DNA of 5,617 nt. It comes from an uncultured Oribacterium sp. GTDB lineage: Bacteria; Bacillota; Clostridia; Lachnospirales; Lachnospiraceae. The position numbers and the translations under genes were made by a program. Below, in pieces: positions 1 through 3,961 of the stretch. The notes beneath the pieces were generated by a model that saw only the letters and a list, made by a program, of their open reading frames with translations, was not told the origin of the DNA and ran no database searches. Positions within the stretch are counted from its first letter, which is position 1; each line of letters starts with the position of its first letter. The stretch is taken from the NCBI GenBank assembly GCA_937927445.1, contig CALAOB010000108.1:1-5617 (forward strand). The letters run 5' to 3'.

Positions 1-60
1 TCCTACAAGGTGGAATTTAGTCTTACAAACTGGAATTAGCTTTTACAACTGACCAGTGGG
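1..60. repeat. Imperfect tandem repeat with 20-base period at the window edge
   Basis: Read on the minus strand, TTGTAA/TTGTAG recurs every 20 bases, and the two full units also share a CTAATTCCA/CTAAATTCCA block. On the plus strand the units start at about 1, 21 and 41, each containing TACAA, and the first two share TGGAATT. The third unit diverges after TACAA. Units repeated about every two helical turns are what the ends of IS21-family insertion sequences look like, where the transposase binds several sites. No terminal inverted repeat, target duplication or transposase is visible, so the IS assignment is only inference. The repeat itself is seen directly and may continue beyond the left edge. 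Confidence 0.5.
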
Positions 61-85
61 GAGGGCATAAAAACGTACAAAATAT

Positions 86-102
86 GCCAGACAGCGTCTG
101 GC
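86..102. repeat. Palindrome GCCAGAC-AGC-GTCTGGC (copy 1)
   Basis: Seven-base perfect inverted repeat around a three-base centre. It shares the core CAGACAGYGTCTGG with a second palindrome 45 bases away (134-147). No T-run follows on either strand, so it is not an obvious intrinsic terminator. It could be a dimeric repressor operator or a member of a dispersed palindrome family. Its function is unknown. Confidence 0.5.
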
Positions 103-133
103 AATTCACTGTCGCATAACCGGCTCAATTTTT

Positions 134-147
134 CAGACAGTGTCTGG
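134..147. repeat. Palindrome CAGAC-AGT-GTCTG (copy 2)
   Basis: Second copy of the CAGACAGYGTCTGG motif. The symmetry extends into A/T flanks (about 128-152) with one mismatch at 133/147. The T-rich left flank and A-rich right flank make it symmetric on both strands, which fits a protein-binding site or extruding palindrome better than a one-way terminator. It lies just past the rplL terminator, outside any gene. Confidence 0.5.
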
Positions 148-170
148 AAAATCTTATCGTACTGATTCAC

Positions 171-212
171 ATAAAAAAGAGCCGGAAGGTAAGTGACTTA
201 CCTTCCGGCTCT
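171..212 (-). terminator. Intrinsic terminator after rplL
   Basis: A perfect 16-base-pair stem (178-193 with 197-212) with a three-base loop starts 29 bases after the rplL stop codon. On the minus strand it is followed by a run of T (complement of the A-run 173-178). This is a very strong rho-independent terminator and marks the end of the rpmG-rplL cluster. Some rpoBC transcription in relatives reads through from rplL; here it would need read-through or another promoter. Confidence 0.93.
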
Positions 213-241
213 GTATAAGATCTGACTTAATGTCGCTTTGA

Positions 242-613
242 TTACTTAAGGGTAACCTTAGCGCCCTCAGCCTCAAGCTTAGCCTTGAGATCCTCAGCCT
301 CTGCCTTAGGAGCAGCCTCCTTGAGAACCTTAGGTGCAGCCTCAACGGCCTCCTTAGCTTCCTTAAGACCAAGACCAGTAGCCTCACGTACAACCTTGAT
401 AACCTTGATCTTGTTAGGACCAACATCAGTAAGCTCTACGTCGAACTCAGTCTTCTCCTCAGCTGGAGCTGCAGCAGCGCCAGCAGCAACAACAACACCT
501 GCAGCAGCAGATACGCCAAACTCTTCCTCAACAGCCTTTACAAGGTCATTAAGCTCTACAACGGAAAGCTCCTTGATAGCTGCGATAAACTCTTCTGTAG
601 TTAACTTAGCCAT
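242..613 (-). CDS. rplL: 50S ribosomal protein L7/L12
   Basis: Encodes 123 residues, the usual bacterial length. L7/L12 dimers bind the C-terminal tail of L10, form the flexible ribosomal stalk, and recruit and stimulate translational GTPases (EF-Tu, EF-G, IF2, RF3). The N-terminal dimerisation domain (about 1-35) is followed by an Ala-rich hinge (about 37-52) and a C-terminal factor-binding domain with the conserved segment around KVIKVVREATGLGLKEAKE. The ATG at 613 is chosen because a GGAGGA site lies 7 bases upstream and the protein begins MAKLT as in homologues. An in-frame ATG at 646 would add 11 non-conserved residues and has no good ribosome binding site. It is the last gene of the cluster, after a 189-base structured gap from rplJ and just before a strong terminator. 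Confidence 0.97.
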   Translation of the reverse strand: MAKLTTEEFIAAIKELSVVELNDLVKAVEEEFGVSAAAGVVVAAGAAAAPAEEKTEFDVELTDVGPNKIKVIKVVREATGLGLKEAKEAVEAAPKVLKEAAPKAEAEDLKAKLEAEGAKVTLK

Positions 614-802
614 TTTAATTTCCTCCATTTGAAATTTTGTGCTCATGCACAGTTCAAAATAATTCTTTTATATTTTGCAGTCGATACTGCGGTACTCACC
701 ATCGGTGAGTTCGTCGTATTCTTATGTTCATCGAAGTGATCGATGAAGAATACGTCCAGGTTCCTCCACGCGCTTACGCGGCTTCGGATGTCCATCTGCT
801 GA
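614..802 (-). promoter_or_regulatory. Structured rplJ-rplL intergenic region
   Basis: A 189-base gap inside an operon that is usually tighter at this point. It holds a row of inverted repeats: CGCG-CTTA-CGCG (769-780); a long stem 715-754 (CGTATTC with GAATACG outside, TTCATCGA with TCGATGAA inside, a 5-base bulge on one side); ACTCACC-ATC-GGTGAGT (694-710); GCAGT-CGAT-ACTGC (677-690); and TGTGC-TCAT-GCACA (638-651) just ahead of the rplL ribosome binding site. None has a long T-run, so these are not clear terminators. They may tune the L10:L12 ratio by RNA processing, stability or translation of rplL; that role is inferred. An unsupported 50-codon frame (643-795) also crosses the gap. Confidence 0.5.
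621..627 (-). promoter_or_regulatory. Ribosome binding site of rplL
   Basis: TGGAGGA on the minus strand, 7 bases before the ATG at 613. It decides against the in-frame upstream ATG at 646. Confidence 0.85.
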
Positions 803-1300
803 TTAAGCAGCTGGCTCTGCGTTCTTCTCTGCCACCTGATTGATGACACGTGCGAAGTTCGCGATCGGGCTCTGCAGGGATCCGCAAAGTCTTCCGAGAA
901 GCTCTTCTCTGGAAGGGATAGCTGCGAGTACCTTGACCTCGTTCTGATCGTAAAGCTTGCCCTCTGCTACAGCTGCCTTAAGCTCAAGCTTGGTAGCCTT
1001 CTCAGCAAACTTAGCGATGATTCTAGCTGCTGCTGCAGGATCATCCTTAGAAACTGCAATAGCGGTAGGACCCTCAAGTACGCCATCGAGCTGAGCGAAA
1101 TCTGTACCCTCTGCTGCTCTCTTGATCAGGGTGTTCTTAAATACCTTGTAAGTAACACCAGCCTCTCTTAACTGCTTACGGAGCTCAGTATCCTGCTCAA
1201 CCGTAAGTCCGAGATAATCAACGGCAGTAACAGCGACAGCGCCATCAAGGAGTGCCTTGATTTCGTCAACGATCGGCTGCTTTAATTCAACCTTTGCCAT
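803..1300 (-). CDS. rplJ: 50S ribosomal protein L10
   Basis: Encodes 165 residues, normal for L10. It anchors the L7/L12 dimers to 23S rRNA at the base of the stalk. The N-terminal RNA-binding domain (about 1-130) includes the family segment VTYKVFKNTLIKRA and the EGPTAIAVS motif. The C-terminal helix carrying the L12-binding sites is about 135-160. The start at 1300 is supported by AAGGAGGA 10 bases upstream and the typical MAKVELKQ beginning; a frame extension to 1366 would run through the attenuator hairpin and is rejected. It is the first gene of the rplJL unit, with its own promoter, L10 leader and attenuator. In Bacillota the L10-L12 complex is known to bind this leader and reduce its own transcription. 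Confidence 0.97.
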   Translation of the reverse strand: MAKVELKQPIVDEIKALLDGAVAVTAVDYLGLTVEQDTELRKQLREAGVTYKVFKNTLIKRAAEGTDFAQLDGVLEGPTAIAVSKDDPAAAARIIAKFAEKATKLELKAAVAEGKLYDQNEVKVLAAIPSREELLGRLCGSLQSPIANFARVINQVAEKNAEPAA

Positions 1301-1310
1301 TTTCGGTTCT

Positions 1311-1318
1311 TCCTCCTT
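1311..1318 (-). promoter_or_regulatory. Ribosome binding site of rplJ
   Basis: AAGGAGGA on the minus strand ahead of the ATG at 1300. It fixes the rplJ start downstream of the attenuator rather than inside it. Confidence 0.85.
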
Positions 1319-1344
1319 ATAAGATTTTTTCGTATAAACCTTTA

Positions 1345-1379
1345 CAAAAGGAAAACCCCATGCCAAAAGACACGGGGTT
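1345..1379 (-). terminator. Attenuator terminator in the rplJ leader
   Basis: An 11-pair stem (AACCCC...GGGGTT core, with two G-U pairs) closes on a TTTT loop at 1365-1368 and is followed on the minus strand by TTCCTTTT. It sits between the L10-binding part of the leader and the rplJ ribosome binding site. This is where Bacillota rplJL leaders carry a terminator that is favoured when the L10-L12 complex is bound upstream. A small ACAAAC/GTTTGT stem (1382-1400) lies just before it and may take part in the terminator/antiterminator choice. Confidence 0.8.
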
Positions 1380-1467
1380 GAACAAACTTAAATCGTTTGT
1401 ATCTTTCCTCGGCAGGCGTTCTGACTTACGGTGCGGACGCACCACCTGCTGTCTTCGGGTTAATACG
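1380..1467 (-). ncRNA. Ribosomal protein L10 leader (cis-regulatory RNA)
   Basis: Read on the minus strand, the leader contains CCCGAAGACAGCAGG (about 1445-1459), an inner hairpin GGTGCG/CGCACC (1430-1443), and the closing strand CCTGCCGAGG (about 1407-1416), where GCAGG (1445-1449) pairs with CCTGC (1412-1416). The GAAGACAGCAGGTG ... GCCTGCCGAGG pattern is the hallmark of the L10 leader, the mRNA mimic of the L10 site on 23S rRNA. The predicted transcript start is near 1467, from the promoter at 1474-1502. Together with the attenuator it should give feedback control of rplJL. Confidence 0.88.
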
Positions 1468-1473
1468 CAGTGT

Positions 1474-1502
1474 ATATTAACATCGGCTTACGCCGCTGTC
1501 AA
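1474..1502 (-). promoter_or_regulatory. rplJ promoter (TTGACA-N17-TAATAT)
   Basis: On the minus strand a perfect -35 box TTGACA (1497-1502) is separated by exactly 17 bases from TAATAT (1474-1479), close to the sigma-A optimum, with a start expected near 1466-1468. The spacer contains a small inverted repeat CGGC-TTAC-GCCG (1484-1495). A second TTGACA (1513-1518) lies just beyond, next to the rplA stop, but has no matching -10 box. This promoter lets rplJL be transcribed independently of rpmG-rplA. Confidence 0.85.
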
Positions 1503-1520
1503 TACCCTATTTTGTCAAGA

Positions 1521-2213
1521 TTAAGCACCGAACTGAACGGTATCCATCTTAACGCCAGGACCCATGGTAGAAGTCAGTGTAGCGGACTTCAGGTAGGTTC
1601 CCTTCAATGTAGCTGGTCTAGCCTTTACAATTGCGCTCATGATCGCATCAAGGTTCTCCTTGAGCTGCTCAGTTGTGAAGGAAGCCTTACCGATTGCTAC
1701 GTGGAAGATGTTTGCCTTGTCAAGACGATACTCAACCTTACCAGCCTTGGTATCAGCGATTGCCTTAGCAACATCCATGGTAACAGTACCGGTCTTCGGG
1801 TTCGGCATTAAGCCCTTCGGTCCAAGTACACGACCGAGACGACCAACAACACCCATCATATCCGGAGTAGCGATGATTACATCGTAATCAAACCAGCCAT
1901 CCTGGATCTTCGGAATAAGCTCCTCAGCTCCTACGAAATCTGCACCAGCTGCCTGAGCCTCATCGGCCTTAGCGCCCTTTGCAAATACGAGGATTCTTAC
2001 CTTCTTACCTGTGCCGGCTGGAAGGACAACGGAACCACGAACCTGCTGATCTGCGTGACGTGAGTCACAACCAGTTCTGATATGGAGCTCGATGGTCTCG
2101 TCGAATTTTGCTGTTGCATTCTTCTTTACAAGCTCAAGGGCGTCAACCTCGGTGAACTTAACGCTTCTGTCAAAGCCCTGAGCGGCTGCTGTATATCTCT
2201 TACCTGTCTTCAT
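1521..2213 (-). CDS. rplA: 50S ribosomal protein L1
   Basis: Encodes 230 residues, the normal length. L1 forms the mobile L1 stalk of the large subunit, helps release deacylated tRNA from the E site, and in many bacteria represses the L11-L1 operon by binding its mRNA. Family segments are visible: SVVLPAGTGKKVRILVFAKG (about 61-80), the GRVLGPKGLMPNPKTGTVT region in the middle domain, and a C-terminal stretch ending in the KGTYLKSATLTSTMGPGVK signature. The ATG at 2213 has GGGAGG 10 bases upstream in the 18-base gap after rplK, so the two are probably translated together. The next gene, rplJ, is separated by its own promoter and leader. Confidence 0.97.
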   Translation of the reverse strand: MKTGKRYTAAAQGFDRSVKFTEVDALELVKKNATAKFDETIELHIRTGCDSRHADQQVRGSVVLPAGTGKKVRILVFAKGAKADEAQAAGADFVGAEELIPKIQDGWFDYDVIIATPDMMGVVGRLGRVLGPKGLMPNPKTGTVTMDVAKAIADTKAGKVEYRLDKANIFHVAIGKASFTTEQLKENLDAIMSAIVKARPATLKGTYLKSATLTSTMGPGVKMDTVQFGA

Positions 2214-2231
2214 AATCAGTTGACCTCCCTA

Positions 2232-2657
2232 TTACTTCTCTACTTCAACGCCCATGGATCTGCAGGTACCTGCGATCATAGACATAGCAGCCTCAAGTGA
2301 TGCAGCGTTAAGATCTTTCATCTTAGTCTCTGCGATCTTCTGGAGATCAGCCTTGCTGATGGTAGCAACCTTGTTCTTGTTTGGCTCACCGGAAGCCTTC
2401 TGCAGCTTGCATGCCTTCTTGATCAGAACAGCTGCTGGAGGAGTCTTCGTGATGAAGCTGAAGCTTCTATCTGCATAAACAGTGATAACTACAGGGATGA
2501 TCACATCACCCTCGTTTGCTGTTCTTGCATTGAATTCCTTAGTGAATGCAACGATATTAACACCGTGCTGGCCGAGAGCCGGACCTACTGGTGGAGCTGG
2601 AGTTGCTTTACCAGCTGGAATCTGTAACTTGATGTATCCTTCTACTTTCTTTGCCAT
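2232..2657 (-). CDS. rplK: 50S ribosomal protein L11
   Basis: Encodes 141 residues, the standard size. L11 binds the GTPase-associated centre of 23S rRNA, supports elongation and release factor action, and is needed for the RelA/Rel stringent response to uncharged tRNA. The N-terminal domain has the Pro-rich segment GKATPAPPVGPALGQHGVNI, the interdomain linker has TKTPPAAVL, and the C-terminal RNA-binding domain ends with AGTCRSMGVEV. The ATG at 2657 (MAKKVEGY) is chosen. A GTG at 2666 is in frame but lies inside the ribosome binding site and would add only three residues. It sits 65 bases after nusG and 18 bases before rplA. Confidence 0.97.
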   Translation of the reverse strand: MAKKVEGYIKLQIPAGKATPAPPVGPALGQHGVNIVAFTKEFNARTANEGDVIIPVVITVYADRSFSFITKTPPAAVLIKKACKLQKASGEPNKNKVATISKADLQKIAETKMKDLNAASLEAAMSMIAGTCRSMGVEVEK

Positions 2658-2663
2658 ATGAGG

Positions 2664-2672
2664 CACCTCCTT
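2664..2672 (-). promoter_or_regulatory. Ribosome binding site of rplK
   Basis: AAGGAGGTG on the minus strand, 6 bases ahead of the ATG at 2657. The in-frame GTG at 2666 is the end of this same site and so cannot be its start codon. Confidence 0.9.
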
Positions 2673-2684
2673 GTGGTAATTGCG

Positions 2685-2710
2685 GGGTAATCAGCGATTC
2701 TGATTAACCC
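2685..2710 (-). promoter_or_regulatory. Hairpin in the nusG-rplK gap, candidate L1 operator
   Basis: GGGTAATCAG (2685-2694) pairs with CTGATTAACCC (2700-2710) through ten pairs and one bulged base, with a five-base loop. It stands just before the rplK ribosome binding site. In other bacteria L1 represses the rplKA mRNA at about this place, so this is a reasonable candidate site. I did not match it in detail to the L1-binding consensus, so that role is inferred. There is no T-run, so it is not a terminator. Confidence 0.35.
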
Positions 2711-2722
2711 TCCCATACTTCG

Positions 2723-3253
2723 TTATCTGAGTTTCTGAATCTCTCCGTAGGATAACTCTACCGGAGTTTCTCTGCCAAACATCTCAACCGAGATGGTAAC
2801 AGTCTTCTTCTGATCATTGATCTCACTGATGACGCCCACCGTATCCTTCCATGCACCGGAAGTAACATTTACGGTATCGCCGATTGCGAAATCTACAAGG
2901 ACCTCCTGGGCTCTGTAGCCAAGTGCCTTGATCTCCTCTTCGGAAAGAGGTGTCGGCTCTGATCCTGGGCCGACGAATCCGGTTACGCCACGTGTATTAC
3001 GCACTACGTACCAGGTTTCCTGATTCATTATCATGTTTACGAGAACATAGCCAGGGAACATCTTCTTATCAGACTTCTTCTCGACGCCGTTCTTCATCTC
3101 GATGACCGGCTGCATCGGTACGCTGACTTCGAAGATCAGATCCTGAAGACCACGGTTTTCGATCGTCTTTTCCAGATCCATCTTAACCTTGTTCTCATAG
3201 CCTGAGTAGGTATGTGCTACATACCAGCGAGCTGCAGGATTAATTTCTGACAT
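2723..3253 (-). CDS. nusG: Transcription termination/antitermination factor NusG
   Basis: Encodes 176 residues. NusG binds RNA polymerase through its NGN domain and modulates pausing and termination; its KOW domain contacts partners such as Rho or ribosomal protein S10. Visible are the NGN start RWYVAHTYSGYENKV (about 9-23), the MFPGYVLVNM segment (65-74), the TRGVTGFVG stretch (87-95), and the KOW region from GDTVNV (125-130) through AWKDTVGVI, ending with the family tail GEIQKL. The ATG at 3253 is used. Its Shine-Dalgarno-like AGGGGA starts within the secE stop codon 9 bases upstream, suggesting translational coupling. secE-nusG adjacency is conserved across bacteria. Confidence 0.97.
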   Translation of the reverse strand: MSEINPAARWYVAHTYSGYENKVKMDLEKTIENRGLQDLIFEVSVPMQPVIEMKNGVEKKSDKKMFPGYVLVNMIMNQETWYVVRNTRGVTGFVGPGSEPTPLSEEEIKALGYRAQEVLVDFAIGDTVNVTSGAWKDTVGVISEINDQKKTVTISVEMFGRETPVELSYGEIQKLR

Positions 3254-3262
3254 AGTTTCCCC

Positions 3263-3460
3263 TTATCTGATGATAAAACCAAGTCCCGTCTTCATAATAA
3301 GATCAAGAACAGCAATAAGCGCTCCGACCAGGAGACTGACAACGATGGTTGCGGTGGTCTCCTTGATGATGTCCTGTCTCGTCGGGAAAATAATTTTGTT
3401 ATATTCCGTCTTAAGACCCTTGAAGAAGTCCTGTAAACCGGAATTCTTCTTCTCGCTCAT
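3263..3460 (-). CDS. secE: Preprotein translocase subunit SecE
   Basis: Encodes 65 residues, the short single-span form common in Bacillota. SecE clamps the two halves of SecY in the membrane translocon. An amphipathic, charged N-terminal part (about 9-34), including the conserved IIFPTRQDIIKET segment (a Trp is more common before the Pro; here it is Phe), is followed by one membrane helix (about 37-56). The ATG at 3460 overlaps the last base of the rpmG stop codon (TAATG). AAGGAGA lies 7 bases upstream inside rpmG, so translation is probably coupled. nusG follows after 9 bases. Confidence 0.95.
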   Translation of the reverse strand: MSEKKNSGLQDFFKGLKTEYNKIIFPTRQDIIKETTATIVVSLLVGALIAVLDLIMKTGLGFIIR

Positions 3461-3609
3461 TACTTCGTCTCCTTATGAAGCGTGTGCTTCTTACAGAATC
3501 TGCAGTACTTACGAACTTCCATTCTCTCAGGATGATTCTTCTTCTCCTTCGTCGTGAAATAGTTTCTCTGCTTACACTCTGTACATGCTAATATAATCTT
3601 TGTACGCAC
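3460..3609 (-). CDS. rpmG: 50S ribosomal protein L33, zinc-binding form (GTG start)
   Basis: Encodes 49 residues, the normal size for L33, a large-subunit protein near the E site. The frame starts with GTG at 3609, reading (M)RTKIILACTEC, and ends with TAA at 3460-3462. The four zinc-ribbon cysteines are present as C9-TE-C12 and C36-RF-C39, so this is the zinc-containing (C+) paralogue type; Bacillota often carry a zinc-free copy as well that can replace it when zinc is scarce. TGGAGGTG, 7 bases before the GTG, supports this start, and no nearby in-frame ATG gives the conserved N-terminus. It is the first gene after the cluster promoter and overlaps secE by one base. Confidence 0.95.
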   Translation of the reverse strand: MRTKIILACTECKQRNYFTTKEKKNHPERMEVRKYCRFCKKHTLHKETK

Positions 3610-3616
3610 GGCTCTT

Positions 3617-3624
3617 CACCTCCA
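3617..3624 (-). promoter_or_regulatory. Ribosome binding site of rpmG (supports GTG start)
   Basis: TGGAGGTG on the minus strand, 7 bases upstream of the GTG at 3609. The GTG within the site itself is out of frame with rpmG. Confidence 0.85.
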
Positions 3625-3662
3625 ATGATTCTTAACTTCGCATGATTACGAAATTAGTGCAT

Positions 3663-3682
3663 AAAAAATAGGGCCTAGCCCT
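3663..3682 (-). terminator. Start-proximal terminator-like hairpin in the rpmG leader
   Basis: On the minus strand AGGGC-TAG-GCCCT (3670-3682), a five-pair GC-rich stem with a three-base loop, is followed by A and then six T (3663-3668). From the predicted start near 3689 the hairpin begins about 8 bases into the RNA. The stem is short, so full termination is uncertain; it may act as a pause or attenuation site for the whole cluster. No gene upstream needs a terminator here, because the DNA beyond is the promoter itself. Confidence 0.45.
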
Positions 3683-3695
3683 TGATTACGGGGCA

Positions 3696-3724
3696 ACTAT
3701 ACCATGAAGCACCCTATGCGTCAA
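3696..3724 (-). promoter_or_regulatory. Main promoter of the rpmG-secE-nusG-rplKA cluster
   Basis: On the minus strand TTGACG (3719-3724), a 17-base spacer and TATAGT (3696-3701) match the sigma-A consensus at five of six positions each. A purine start is expected near 3689, giving a leader of about 80 bases before the rpmG start. The DNA immediately upstream of the -35 box is GC-rich, so there is no evident UP element. Confidence 0.85.
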
Positions 3725-3780
3725 GCGTTTGCCGCCGACCGCCCATTATTTATTTTTTCAAGAGTTTTCTCAAAGTTCTA

Positions 3781-3809
3781 TTGCACAGATTTAGAGAGGC
3801 ATATATACT
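3781..3809 (+). promoter_or_regulatory. Candidate promoter of the LysR-family gene
   Basis: TATACT (3804-3809) is a good -10 box (five of six), 17 bases from TTGCAC (3781-3786), a weak -35 box that keeps only TTG. The 30 bases upstream are A/T-rich, which could help polymerase binding. The leader to the ATG at 3962 would be about 145 bases. The match is moderate and the call is inferred. Confidence 0.5.
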
Positions 3810-3812
3810 TGA

Positions 3813-3827
3813 ATAACAGGGCTTTAT
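3813..3827. promoter_or_regulatory. Candidate LysR-type box ATAA-N7-TTAT
   Basis: A symmetric ATAA-N7-TTAT element contains the T-N11-A arrangement (T3814, A3826) typical of LysR-family binding sites. It would overlap the first transcribed bases of the LysR gene's candidate promoter, a usual position for negative autoregulation. Such short motifs occur often by chance. Confidence 0.3.
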
Positions 3828-3848
3828 TACCTGATTTTATCCTGTCCC

Positions 3849-3867
3849 GAAGCGCCCGTCGCGCTTC
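3849..3867 (+). other. Perfect inverted repeat in the LysR gene leader
   Basis: GAAGCGC-CCGTC-GCGCTTC, seven perfect pairs with a five-base loop, sits about 95 bases before the start codon with no following T-run. It could be an RNA hairpin in the leader or a protein-binding site; I see nothing that decides between these. The rest of 3868-3950 shows no gene. Confidence 0.35.
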
Positions 3868-3961
3868 CCGCATCCATATCCACCGTCCTTCGGCCAATGC
3901 TTCCGGCGCGACATCATCGCCCGCCTGAACACCGAAGCCAATACTACGTCAGGAGGCCACC

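Noticed and set aside
1..170. CRISPR-like array
   Set aside because: The 20-base period has no constant repeat with variable spacers; units adjoin directly and are imperfect.
154..426. Minus-strand Leu/Arg-rich frame over the end of rplL
   Set aside because: Out-of-frame reading of rplL that runs through the terminator stem; highly biased composition.
285..632. Plus-strand open frame across rplL
   Set aside because: Antisense shadow of the conserved L7/L12 gene; low-complexity Ala/Ser product and no ribosome binding site.
1294..1524. Plus-strand frame across the rplJ leader
   Set aside because: The region is fully explained by the L10 leader, attenuator and promoter on the other strand.
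3610..3780. Possible tRNA gene upstream of rpmG/secE
   Set aside because: tRNA genes often precede this cluster, but I found no cloverleaf, T-arm (GTTCRANYC) motif or CCA end here.
3704..3928. Plus-strand 74-codon frame ahead of the LysR gene
   Set aside because: It begins inside the minus-strand promoter, has no ribosome binding site and no recognisable product; the A/T to G/C shift within it also argues against coding.
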